Source of the DNA: Kumtagia ephedrae
GTDB lineage: Bacteria; Pseudomonadota; Alphaproteobacteria; Rhizobiales; Rhizobiaceae
Length of the DNA: 64,000 nt
Reading direction: 5' to 3'
Assembly (NCBI RefSeq): GCF_003012745.1
Contig: NZ_PXYK01000006.1
Span: forward strand, 186,001 to 250,000
Below are positions 55,539 through 64,000 of this stretch, one piece after another. Below the pieces are notes generated by a model. The model ran no database searches, was not told the origin of the DNA, and was given only the letters and a program-made list of their open reading frames with translations. How positions within the stretch are numbered: position 1 is the first letter of the stretch; every line of letters starts with the position of its first letter. A program made the translations under genes and the position numbers.

Positions 55539-56546
55539 GTGCGAAAAAAGGCCTCACCCCGAGCACAACTCGGCGCCTCGCCGCTCTACGAGCTCATCCA
55601 CGGCGTGCTGCGCGACCATATCGTCGAGGGCGTCTTCCCGCCCGGCCTGGTGCTCGGCGAGACCGGCGTCGCCCGCGCCTTCAGCGCCAGCCGGGTGCCG
55701 GCCGCGGCGGCGCTGAGGCGCCTGCAGGAGGAAGGTCTGGTCGAGGCGTTCGAGGGCCGCGGCTATGTGACGGCCAGCCGGCGCAACGGCAAGCCGGTGC
55801 GGCTGGACCTGTTCGCCGCCGGACTGACGCTGCCGCCCGATTTCGCCGGCGAGACCAAGGCGCGCAACCGCCACGAGCTCCTCTACCCCCTGGTCGAGCA
55901 CGAGGTCGCCGCCTGCCTTGCCTATGGCCGCTTCCTGCTCAACGAGAGCGCGCTGGCCGAGCATCACAAGGTCAGCCGCACCGTCGCCCACGAGGTGCTG
56001 ACCAAGCTCGACCGGACCGGCCTGATCGCCCGCGATTCCAACCAGCGCTGGTATGCCGGGCCGCTGACGGAACGGCTGCTGCGCGAGCATTTCGAGATGC
56101 GCTGGCTGCTGGAGCCGATTGCGCTCGACCAGGTCGCGGCCGATCTCGACCCCGCCGAGCTCGACGCCAAGCGCCGGCGCGCCGCCGAGGCGCGCGACGG
56201 ACCGCGGCCGCCGTCGGTTCTGGAGGGCCTGGAGAACGACCTCCATGTCGATATCGTGCTGCGCTGCCCCAACCAGCAGCTGCGCGAGACGATCCGGCGC
56301 AGCCAGTTGCCGATCATCGCCACCCATTCCACCTACGAGCACCGCAGCCGCGAAGAAATCTCCACCATGATCGGCGAGCATCTCGAGATACTCGACCGCC
56401 TGCGGTCGGGCCGCCGCAAGCAGGCAGCCGTCGCGCTCGAAGCGCATCTGCGGCGGTCGCTCGGATCGAACCTCGAGCTGATCCGCCGCCTGAAGCCGCT
56501 GTCGCAGGATGCGCTGCCGCCCTACCTCGTGTCGATCGAGGCTTGA
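55539..56546 (+). CDS. GntR family regulator with two winged-helix domains and FCD
   Basis: About 335 residues from a GTG with GAGGGG upstream; an ATG at 55458 would add residues encoded by repeat DNA. Residues about 15-75 form one GntR-like winged helix (LYELIHGVLRDHIVEGVFPP, GETGVARAFSASRVP). Residues about 110-170 form a second one (YPLVEHEVAACLAYGRFLLN, SALAEHHKVSRTVAHEVLTK). The rest is an FCD-type helical domain with NDLHVDIVLRCPN, GEHLEILDRL and LEAHLRRSL. One GntR protein normally has a single winged helix. It follows the sugar importer and probably controls it or the moc-like genes beyond. Confidence 0.82.
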   Translation: MRKKASPRAQLGASPLYELIHGVLRDHIVEGVFPPGLVLGETGVARAFSASRVPAAAALRRLQEEGLVEAFEGRGYVTASRRNGKPVRLDLFAAGLTLPPDFAGETKARNRHELLYPLVEHEVAACLAYGRFLLNESALAEHHKVSRTVAHEVLTKLDRTGLIARDSNQRWYAGPLTERLLREHFEMRWLLEPIALDQVAADLDPAELDAKRRRAAEARDGPRPPSVLEGLENDLHVDIVLRCPNQQLRETIRRSQLPIIATHSTYEHRSREEISTMIGEHLEILDRLRSGRRKQAAVALEAHLRRSLGSNLELIRRLKPLSQDALPPYLVSIEA

Positions 56547-57096
56547 TTGCGACCGACCCGAACCGGTGCGAGCGCAGCCAGCAAGGGGGACAAAAAATCG
56601 CCCCGCCGGGAATATTTTCCTGCCTTTCCAGTCCCTTGCCACGCGCACGCCAGAGAATCCCGTCGTCCTTGTCCCCTCCCTTTCCGTCTCTCCCATAATC
56701 GCGGCAGTTCCTCCCGCGGGAACGCCGGTCGCGACGGTGGTTTGGTGGGGAGGAGCCGGCGCCTCCGGTGCGGGAAGACGTAGCCCGCGCCCGGGGAGGC
56801 CCGTCCGAAGGTTCCTCCTCCGCAACTAGGTGCGGGGCGCACTGGACGAGTGCTGCGGCATGGCCAGCCGAGGCGACGCAAGAAGCCGGAGCCGGAGCTA
56901 TAGCGAAGCGGAACGGGACGGTGCCCGAAATCGCCGGCGGGGCGCGAAGGCCGCGCCATGTTTTTACTAAAGAGGCTCGGCCCAGCGCCCCGCTTCCCGA
57001 CTTCTCCCTCCGCGGCAGGGAGCGCTCTTTGAAAAGGCCAGGGCCGCAAGGCAGCGTGGCGAGGATGGAGGCTGGATGCGCGTGGCAGCCGCGGCG
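56547..57096. other. Intergenic region between convergent GntR and PanB-like genes
   Basis: Both flanking genes end here, so terminators are expected, but I see no clear hairpin with a T-run. No open frame has family character. Short GC-rich palindromes such as TTCCTCCCGCGGGAAC near 56709 occur. I see nothing else to annotate. Confidence 0.45.
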
Positions 57097-57894
57097 TTAC
57101 CCGTCGATCGCGTCCATGAACTTCGCCAGTTCGGCCGGGTCCATGTGCACGATGTGCCGCTCCTCGGGATAGGCACGGCTGTTGCAGTCTTCCACGAACT
57201 CGCTGAAGGCGGCCACACGCTCGGCCTGCAGCCGGTCGTATTCGGCGGCGAAGTTGCGGTAGACCTTGGAGTGGCGGGGCATGTGGCCGCGGTTCTGGCC
57301 GAGCACGTCCTCGGCGAACAGGTATTGCGCGTCGCAGCCGATGCCCGCGCCCATCGAGATCAGGAACAGCGAGGTGCGTTGCGAGATCGCGGCCGCCACC
57401 TCCACCGGCACCACCTCGATCTCGGCACCGAAAGCGCCGGCCTCCTCGAGCTGGCGCACGGCCGACAGAATTTCGAGCGCGCCCTCGGCGGTCTTGCCGA
57501 CCGCCTTCCAGCCGCCCGTCCAGGTGCGGCGCGACGGGATCAGCCCGACATGGCCGATCACCGGGATCGCCTCGTCGGCCATGCGCTTGATCGTGGCGAA
57601 GCTGGCGCTGCAATAGACCGCGTCGGCGCCCGCCTTGTACATGCGGAATGCCCAGCGCACGAAGTCGTCGGCCGTGCCGATCTCGTAGAAATTGTCGCCC
57701 GGCATCGAGAACAGGCTGGGCGCTGCGTCGCGGTAGCGCGGATCGAGCAGCAGGTCAGGCGGGATCGACACGATGTCGACGCCGGCCCGCTCGGCTGCTT
57801 CCGCCTCCTCCAGCGTCATCACGCGCAGCATGGTAAGCTGGCGCTTGCCCTTCATCGCGCGCAGGTCGGCGACAGTCGGTCTGGTGCGGCTCAT
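57097..57894 (-). CDS. PanB-family (ketopantoate hydroxymethyltransferase-like) protein, divergent
   Basis: A 265-residue TIM-barrel protein of the PEP mutase/PanB superfamily. IPVIGHVGLIPSRRTWTGGW and EIEVVPVEVAAAIS match PanB, the latter holding the catalytic Glu. However, the PanB metal-binding stretches (VGDS and KIEGG in the usual enzyme) read VSIPPD and YCSAS here. It is therefore likely a different C-C bond enzyme rather than the pantothenate enzyme. It is the last gene of the moc-like series, 48 bases after mocE. Confidence 0.78.
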   Translation of the reverse strand: MSRTRPTVADLRAMKGKRQLTMLRVMTLEEAEAAERAGVDIVSIPPDLLLDPRYRDAAPSLFSMPGDNFYEIGTADDFVRWAFRMYKAGADAVYCSASFATIKRMADEAIPVIGHVGLIPSRRTWTGGWKAVGKTAEGALEILSAVRQLEEAGAFGAEIEVVPVEVAAAISQRTSLFLISMGAGIGCDAQYLFAEDVLGQNRGHMPRHSKVYRNFAAEYDRLQAERVAAFSEFVEDCNSRAYPEERHIVHMDPAELAKFMDAIDG

Positions 57895-57942
57895 GGTCGT
57901 TCTCCTCAGGCGGCGAGCGGCGTCTTCAGTGTGGTTTCGGCA

Positions 57943-58257
57943 TCAGCCAAGCTGGATGAAGACCTTTCCGGCCTCCACCTTCACCGGATAGGTCTGGAGG
58001 TTGACGCAGACGGGTGCACCCTTGGCCGCGCCGGTCTTGTAGTTGAAGCGGCCATTGTGCTTCGGGCATTCGATGACGTCGTCCATCACCAGCCCGTCGG
58101 CCAGATGCACCTTCTCATGCGTGCAAAGCCCGTCCGTCGCGAAATACTCGTCATCCGGCGAGCGGTAGATCGCGAAGGTGCGTCCACCGTGGTCGAAACG
58201 GATGACATCTTCCTCGTCCACGTCGTCGGCGCCACACGCCTCGATCCATTCAGCCAT
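57943..58257 (-). CDS. mocE: MocE-like Rieske [2Fe-2S] ferredoxin
   Basis: A 104-residue Rieske protein. CTHEKVHL (Cys45, His47) and CPKHNGRF (Cys64, His67) hold the cluster. It should pass electrons to the oxygenase encoded 69 bases upstream. The same pair, MocD and MocE, is known from rhizopine catabolism, where it removes the O-methyl group of 3-O-methyl-scyllo-inosamine. No dedicated reductase (MocF) is seen in the window. Confidence 0.88.
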   Translation of the reverse strand: MAEWIEACGADDVDEEDVIRFDHGGRTFAIYRSPDDEYFATDGLCTHEKVHLADGLVMDDVIECPKHNGRFNYKTGAAKGAPVCVNLQTYPVKVEAGKVFIQLG

Positions 58258-58326
58258 GTCTTCTTCGTCTTCTCTCGGATGTTCGTTGGAACGCCGCGAC
58301 CGGGCGGCGCCGGATGCTTGGAGCGC

Positions 58327-59421
58327 CTATTCCGCCGCGGAAGGCACGGTCATGTTGTGGAACTCGTCGCGATACGGCTTGGCTGTCGGCGGCAGGTCGC
58401 GCTTGAGGTAGAAATCCTCGTATTTCAGCTGCTTCAGCAGCACCGGCCATACCTCCCTGTAGGCGTGCCACATCGACGGGTTCGCCTCCGGCAGGTCGTG
58501 CTTGATGAGTTCGTGCAGCCTGGGCAGCGCGTGATACGGCACCATCGGGAACATGTGATGCTCGACGTGGTAGTTCATGTTCCAGTAGATGAAGCGGCTG
58601 ACCGGGTTCATGTAGACGGTGCGCGTGTTCAGCCGGTGGTCGGTGACGTTGTCGGCGAGGCCGATGTGCTGGAGCAGCCCCGTCAACACCATGTGCCAGG
58701 TGCCGTAGAGGCGCGGCAGGCCGATCAGCATCAGCGGCAGCCAGGAGCCGAGCGCAATCGCCAGCGCCACGGTGGCGGCATAGATGGCGACGTGCCAGCG
58801 CGCCGCGACCACCGCCTTGTGATGCTCCATCTCGGGGACGTAGCTTTTCTCCTCGGCGTTCAGCCCGACAAGGGCCTGGCGGAACAGCGCCGGCAGCGAA
58901 TAGCGGAAGTCGAGCAGGCCGGTGAAGGCCAGCGCCGCCTTCAGCAGGTCCGGCGGGCGCATGACCGCGATCTCGGCGTCGCGGCCGACGATGATCGTGT
59001 CGGTGTGGTGGCGTGCATGGCTCCAGCGCCAGGCGACCGGGTTGCGCATGAGCTGGAAGGAGGCGATCTGGTAGACGACGTCGTTCATCCAGCGGGTGCG
59101 GAAGGCCGTGCCGTGGCCGCATTCGTGCCAGCGCGAGTCGCTCGCCGAGGCATAGAAGACGCCGTAGACGAGGAAGAACGGCACGCACCACCAGGTGCCC
59201 CAAAAATAGATGGCGCCGGCGGCGGAGACGATCTGCACGCCCGCCCAGACGATGGTGTCGCGGATGGCGGGACCGTCCGAACGCTGCATCAGTTCCTTCA
59301 TCACCTTGCGCGGCACCTCGGTGTGGTACCACTCGGCCGAGGCCAGGCCGGTCTCGATCGCCCGCTTCGTGCTCTCGCCGACTAGGCTGTAATCGCGCTT
59401 CGTCTTTTCCATGCTCGTCAT
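58327..59421 (-). CDS. mocD: MocD-like fatty acid desaturase-family oxygenase
   Basis: A 364-residue integral-membrane di-iron enzyme. Three His boxes are seen: HECGH (99-103), HARHH (135-139) and HVEHH (285-289). Four membrane segments surround them. The start at 59421 has GGAGA 7 bases upstream; an ATG three codons later is possible. It probably hydroxylates or O-demethylates a small alcohol with the ferredoxin downstream, as MocD does in rhizopine use. The pairing with mocE supports this over lipid desaturation. Confidence 0.87.
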   Translation of the reverse strand: MTSMEKTKRDYSLVGESTKRAIETGLASAEWYHTEVPRKVMKELMQRSDGPAIRDTIVWAGVQIVSAAGAIYFWGTWWCVPFFLVYGVFYASASDSRWHECGHGTAFRTRWMNDVVYQIASFQLMRNPVAWRWSHARHHTDTIIVGRDAEIAVMRPPDLLKAALAFTGLLDFRYSLPALFRQALVGLNAEEKSYVPEMEHHKAVVAARWHVAIYAATVALAIALGSWLPLMLIGLPRLYGTWHMVLTGLLQHIGLADNVTDHRLNTRTVYMNPVSRFIYWNMNYHVEHHMFPMVPYHALPRLHELIKHDLPEANPSMWHAYREVWPVLLKQLKYEDFYLKRDLPPTAKPYRDEFHNMTVPSAAE

Positions 59422-59491
59422 CGTCTTCTCCGGAAGCCGCCTTTCGTCCGTCCGTTCCTCCCGATCTCCTCCCGGCCGTTCTTTCCCCCGC

Positions 59492-60679
59492 TCATCTCCG
59501 CGACCCTCCCGCCAGCGCCGGAAAGCGTCCCGACGGGGCCGGAAAATCCTCCTCCGGCTGGCGCGCGATCGCCGCGATCCGTTTTTCCGCCGCCGCGATC
59601 TCGGCGGCGCCGTCGAGCACCCGAAACGTCGCCTCGTAGGTCCGCTGCTCGTCATGCTCCAGCCAGATCATCTCGCCGCGCTCGCGCGCCGCGTTGTTGC
59701 CCAGCACATGATGCGTCGACGGTTCGATCCCCATCGCATATTGGCCCGCCTGGAAATTCTGCCACTGGTACATGCAGGGAAGCTGGTCCTTGCGGGTGAC
59801 GACCTCGAAACCGAGGCCGATGCGGTCGTTGACGACGGCGACCGGTACGAGGCCGCCAGCATCCGCACCAAGCTCGTGCTGCCAGACCTGCTCGCGAAAC
59901 CCGAGCTTCGGCGCGGGCAGCGTTCGGTAGCCGACGCCCTGGGCGCGATAGGCGTCACCGGCATGCGCGGCCCACAGCACCTCCTTCACCGGGGCGACAT
60001 AGCGCGCGCCCTCGTCGACCAGCGGATGGCTGACATTGACGTGGTAGAAATACATATGCGGCGTGCGCGAAAAGCCGTGGTTCACCACCCGGTCGGAAAT
60101 GCGAATCTCGCTGCCGCCGACATCGGCCTCGATACGGCGATGAAGATGCAGATCCTCGCCGAACACCGCCGACTGCTGGACGACGCCTTCAGCCCACAGC
60201 ACGCAGCGGTCGCCGTCCCAGCTTTCGCCATAGCCGGTGAGCCTCGCGGGAATGGTGCTGACGCGGCCGTGCAGGGAATGCCGCACGCTCGTCTTGCCGG
60301 GATAGTTGTAGCTGTCGGCCGCAACCTCCTGGCCGCCCAGGATATGGTCGAGGCCGCAGGTGAGCAGCAGGCCGGAGAAGGAGCGCGCCCAAGCAAGGCC
60401 GTCCTCGCCCTCGTATTCGTGCAAGCCGGGATGCCTAAACCCGCTCGGCGAGTGCCAGCCGATCGCCTGGCCCTTGTAGTCGCAGTCGGCGATGTCCAGG
60501 GCGCGATCGAGCAGCGCGGTGAAACGCAGGCCGCTGCCGGTGCGGAACTCCAGCATGCGGATGCCGCGCTCGACGCCGTCGCCGAGCGTCATCAGGCGGA
60601 CACCGGCGAATTGCGACAGCATGCCGGAGCGTTCGGCGACCTGCCTGCGGGTGAGCGTCTGGCCGTAGAGGGTCACCAT
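59492..60679 (-). CDS. DUF4432 family aldose-epimerase-like protein
   Basis: A 395-residue protein with the DUF4432 pattern: GRVSTIPARLTGYGESWDGD and a central VNHGFSRTPHMYFYHVNVSH, plus a C-terminal QNFQAGQYAMGIEPSTH. It belongs to the galactose mutarotase-like fold and probably binds or epimerises a sugar or inositol derivative. It lies between the palindromic element and mocD. The C-terminal Arg/Pro-rich tail (EEDFPAPSGRFPALAG) is not conserved-looking. Confidence 0.85.
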   Translation of the reverse strand: MVTLYGQTLTRRQVAERSGMLSQFAGVRLMTLGDGVERGIRMLEFRTGSGLRFTALLDRALDIADCDYKGQAIGWHSPSGFRHPGLHEYEGEDGLAWARSFSGLLLTCGLDHILGGQEVAADSYNYPGKTSVRHSLHGRVSTIPARLTGYGESWDGDRCVLWAEGVVQQSAVFGEDLHLHRRIEADVGGSEIRISDRVVNHGFSRTPHMYFYHVNVSHPLVDEGARYVAPVKEVLWAAHAGDAYRAQGVGYRTLPAPKLGFREQVWQHELGADAGGLVPVAVVNDRIGLGFEVVTRKDQLPCMYQWQNFQAGQYAMGIEPSTHHVLGNNAARERGEMIWLEHDEQRTYEATFRVLDGAAEIAAAEKRIAAIARQPEEDFPAPSGRFPALAGGSRR

Positions 60680-60699
60680 GCGTTGCGGTCCTCTCCGAT

Positions 60700-60840
60700 A
60701 CCCCCACCCCTAACCCCTCCCCACAAGGGGGAGGGGAACTTTGCTGCCGCCATGCCACGCGAAACCGTTGACGTTTGGCGCTTGGCGGAGACGCCGGCCG
60801 ATCCCCCTCCCCCTTGTGGGGAGGGGTTAGGGGTGGGGGT
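60700..60840. repeat. Palindromic element B, copy 5 (141 bp)
   Basis: Arms ACCCCCACCCCTAACCCCTC and its inverse, with core CTTTGCTGCCGCCATGCCAC in the same orientation as the copy inside the MFS gene. It sits between the ATPase gene and the DUF4432 gene, possibly separating transporter from catabolic expression. A shorter GC-rich hairpin (CCCCCCTTGAGGGGGG) follows at about 60860-60875. Confidence 0.85.
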
Positions 60841-60925
60841 AAATCCACACGGGACTGCTCCCCCCTTGAGGGGGGTCCGGAGGACGCCGGCAGGCCAGAG
60901 GGGGGTGTGCAGGAGAGCATTCATC

Positions 60926-61704
<779 letters not shown>

Positions 61705-61708
<4 letters not shown>

Positions 61709-62709
61709 CGCCGGGCACTCCGTTTCTGGATCATGGCGTGCATGATCAGCATCACGAGGATGATCGCCCCGACGAAGATGTTGAAGGCGAGGCCGGGCAC
61801 GCCGATCAGCACGATTCCGTTGCGGATGACGCGCAGCATGACGGCGCCGACCACCGTGCCGAGGATGGTGCCGTAGCCGCCGGTGAGCGCCGTGCCGCCG
61901 ACCACCACCATGGCGATCACCTCCAGCTCGTAGCCGGTGCCCGCAACTGGCGAGGCGGCCGAGATGCGGAAGGCGCTGATCATGCCGGCAAGTCCGGCCA
62001 GCACCGAGGTGGCGATGAACAGGCCGATCTTGACCGCGTCGGCGGGGACGCCGCGCGCCACCGCGGCGCTGCGGTTGGAGCCGATGGCGCTGATCCAGTT
62101 GCCGAGCTTCGACCAGTTGAGGATGTAGGCGGCAAGCAGCGTCAGGCCGACGAACCAGAACAGCGAGACGTAGAGCCGGAAGGGGCCGAGCTCGAAGCTG
62201 CCGGCAAGCAGCGTCACGAAGATGCCCGGCTGGTCCCACGACTTCAGCGGAAAACCCTGGGTGATGTAGAGCGCCGCGCCGCGCGCGATCAGCAGCATCG
62301 ACAGCGTCACCAGGAAGGACGAGATGCCGATCTTGGTGACGATGATGCCGTTGATGGCGCCGATGGCGATGCAGACCGCCAGCCCGACCAGCAGGGCAAG
62401 GCCGATGTCGACGCCCGCCGTCTGCGCCAGCAGCATGACGATCACCGGTCCGAGCGCGAAGACGGCGCCCACCGACAGGTCGAACTCGCCGGCCGTGAGA
62501 AGCAGCGTCATGGCCAGCGCCATGATGCCGAGTTCCGGCAGGAAGGCCATCATGTTGGAGATGTTGAGCGGCGAAAGGAAGTTCGGGTTGGCAAGCGAGA
62601 AGCCGACCAGCACGACCGCCAGGATGATCAGCGATGCGACCTGTGGCGTGGCCACAAGGCCACGCCACCGGTCCCCCCGCATAGTCGCTTGTTCCGTCAC
62701 AGCTGCCAT
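61705..62709 (-). CDS. ABC permease, RbsC family, moc-like cluster
   Basis: A 334-residue permease with LLLTAGEFDLSVGAVFALGP and AMVVVGGTALTGGYGTILGT loops. A single permease gene suggests a homodimeric channel. It follows the binding protein by 48 bases and overlaps the ATPase gene by 4 bases. It probably imports an inositol-type or sugar-type solute, inferred from its partners. Confidence 0.9.
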
Positions 62710-62757
62710 CGTCTTATCCAGGGGAAGGCGCGCCGCCGGCCGGAGCCGGCGACCGCA

Positions 62758-63696
62758 TCACTTGTTGTAAAGCTTCAGGATCGGGTCGACGCTGCCCTTG
62801 TCGTAGAGGCTGAACGTCTGGATGTCGTATCCGATCGGCTCGCCGGAAGCGGCAAGGTTGAGCAGCGCCACCGGCATGAAGCCCTGCGCCGACGGGAACT
62901 GCCAGGCGGCGGCGTTGAAGTAGCCGTCGCGCACGGCCTCGGCCGTCTCCTTCGAGTTGCCCCAGCCGACGACGGGGATGGAGCCCGCCTTGATGCCGGC
63001 ATTGTCGAACACTTTTCGCACGGCCGCCGCCACCGAGTCGCCGAGCGCGATGATCGCCGGCGGATTGTTGGCGAGCATATAGTCGCTCATCTTGGCGATG
63101 ATCCCGGCCGGGTCGGTGCCGGCGTCGACCACGTCGTATTTGATGCCAAGCGGATCGAAGACGCTGGCGATGCCTTCCGTCTCGAGTTGCTGGTAGCTGG
63201 CGCCGGGCACCTCGACCGGCAGGAAGACGGTATCGCCCTGCTTCACCAGCTTGTTGTCGACCAGGAACTTCGCCCATGTCACCCCGGCCTGGCGCAGGTC
63301 GGCGCCGACATAGGCCTGGCGGCCGGTGGCGGTGTCGTCGGTGTTGAAGAAGACGATCGGGATGCCGGCCGCCTTGGCCGCCTTCACCTCCTCCGTCCAC
63401 AGCCCCGGCTGCGCCGAGGTGGTGCCGATGCCGGCCGGCTTGGCGGCGATCGCCGAGTTGAACGCCTCCTTCTGGGCAGCCATGTCGCCACCGGAGAAGG
63501 AGATGTTGCAGGTGACCGCGAGCTGCTTGCAGGCGGCTTCCGCGCCGGCGTTCCAGTCGAGCCAGAAGGCGTCGGACGGGCCGCCATGCGACAGCAGGTA
63601 GAACGTCTTGTTGGCGTCCTGCGCCTGTGCGGGCGTCGCGAAAGCGGCACCGGCCAGCAGCGCGGCGGCGAAGAGTTTCAGACCGAGCTTGAACAT
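62758..63696 (-). CDS. Periplasmic sugar-binding protein, moc-like cluster
   Basis: A 312-residue ribose-binding-type protein with signal peptide MFKLGLKLFAAALLAGAAFA, cleaved near AQA-QD. The mature part begins KTFYLLSHGGPSDAFWLDWN and includes IPVVFFNTDD-like and PVVGWGNSKETAEAV segments. The start at 63696 has GGGAGG upstream. It occupies the place of MocB, the rhizopine-binding protein, in this cluster; the ligand itself is not deduced from sequence. Confidence 0.9.
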   Translation of the reverse strand: MFKLGLKLFAAALLAGAAFATPAQAQDANKTFYLLSHGGPSDAFWLDWNAGAEAACKQLAVTCNISFSGGDMAAQKEAFNSAIAAKPAGIGTTSAQPGLWTEEVKAAKAAGIPIVFFNTDDTATGRQAYVGADLRQAGVTWAKFLVDNKLVKQGDTVFLPVEVPGASYQQLETEGIASVFDPLGIKYDVVDAGTDPAGIIAKMSDYMLANNPPAIIALGDSVAAAVRKVFDNAGIKAGSIPVVGWGNSKETAEAVRDGYFNAAAWQFPSAQGFMPVALLNLAASGEPIGYDIQTFSLYDKGSVDPILKLYNK

Positions 63697-63715
63697 CAAA
63701 ACCTCCCTTCGGCCG

Positions 63716-64000
63716 TCACAGGCCGTTTTCGCGGAATTTGCCATCGAGGAATTTCTTGGCGCGCGGCACGTCGTCCTCCGACAAATGCTCGATGATGACC
63801 GGGATGTTCGGGTGCTTCTCGGCCAGCCGCTGCAGATAGAGGTCGTAGTTCAGCGAGCCGAGGCCGGGCGCCGGCAGCTCGATCTCGCCGACGCCGCGGA
63901 AGGTGTGGCTCTCCAGCGCGTCGTCATCGCCGATGTCGGCATGCTTCTCGGTCTTGTCGTCGCCCGAGCGCTTCACGTCCTTGGCATGGGCGATCCTGAT
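63716..64000 (-). CDS. Sugar phosphate isomerase/epimerase, MocC/IolE-like (partial)
   Basis: C-terminal 94 residues of a TIM-barrel isomerase, cut by the window end. Visible motifs are IRIAHAKDVKRSG, HTFRGVGEIELPAPGLGSL and IIEHLSEDDVPRAKKFL. The HAKD and EHL positions correspond to metal and substrate residues in xylose-isomerase-like enzymes. It is upstream of the binding-protein gene, 19 bases away, and is the first visible gene of the moc-like operon. Substrate likely an inosose or related sugar. Confidence 0.8.
   Translation of the reverse strand: MRIAHAKDVKRSGDDKTEKHADIGDDDALESHTFRGVGEIELPAPGLGSLNYDLYLQRLAEKHPNIPVIIEHLSEDDVPRAKKFLDGKFRENGL

Noticed and set aside
58327-59421. Membrane-lipid fatty acid desaturase
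   Set aside because: The His boxes allow it, but direct linkage to a MocE-like Rieske ferredoxin and sugar-type importer genes favours a MocD-like oxygenase.

Overview
The window looks like an accessory or catabolic region of a high-GC alphaproteobacterium. A member of the Rhizobiales (Mesorhizobium/Aminobacter/Phyllobacteriaceae type) is the best guess. The evidence is the density of ABC solute importers, moc-type (rhizopine) oxygenase genes, a RhtX-type siderophore importer and dispersed GC-rich intergenic palindromes. This rests on gene content only. I see no rRNA, tRNA, CRISPR, transposase or phage genes.

Region 1 (1-2.8 kb): an aldose-epimerase-like gene converges on a GST gene, and the GST gene is divergent from a LysR regulator with a clear inverted-repeat operator between them. 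Region 2 (3.0-14.9 kb, minus strand) is a polyol or ketose uptake and phosphorylation locus. It holds a solute-binding protein, two permeases, a small membrane protein, two different ATPase subunits, a PfkB kinase and DhaK-DhaL, followed by a second unit in which a SorC-type regulator is fused to DhaK and followed by DhaL. No DhaM phosphotransferase subunit is present, so both kinases are probably ATP-dependent. The two ATPases carry complementary degenerate motifs, which predicts an asymmetric heterodimer with one working site.

Region 3 (15.0-30.1 kb, minus strand) is an iron locus. It runs FecI-like sigma factor, FecR-like anti-sigma factor, TonB receptor with STN domain, DUF2218 protein, then what looks like a complete petrobactin-type pathway in the Bacillus asb order (A, B, C, a D-E fusion, F), and then a siderophore ABC importer (binding protein, two permeases, ATPase).

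Region 4 (30.7-44.9 kb) is an amine or cyclic-amide catabolic locus. It has a class III aminotransferase, a TorT-like binding protein with an RbsABC-type importer, and HyuA/HyuB hydantoinase-oxoprolinase subunits on the minus strand. A FAD oxidoreductase, a class IV aminotransferase and two FCD-type GntR regulators lie beside it. Region 5 (45.2-49.8 kb, plus strand) is a siderophore-use module: TonB receptor, RhtX/FptX-type MFS importer, and a siderophore reductase with an N-terminal DUF2218 domain. The MFS gene carries a 141-bp palindromic repeat in frame near its start.

Region 6 (50.0-56.5 kb, plus strand) is a sugar-type ABC importer followed by an unusual GntR regulator with two winged-helix domains. 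Region 7 (57.1-64.0 kb, minus strand) is a moc-like locus: sugar isomerase (cut by the window end), binding protein, permease, ATPase, DUF4432 epimerase, MocD-like di-iron oxygenase, MocE-like Rieske ferredoxin and a divergent PanB-family protein.

Five copies of a 140-141 bp palindromic element (four intergenic, one intragenic), one perfect 60-bp inverted repeat with a decayed relative, and an approximately 88-bp inverted repeat punctuate the window. Most mark the boundaries between these blocks.
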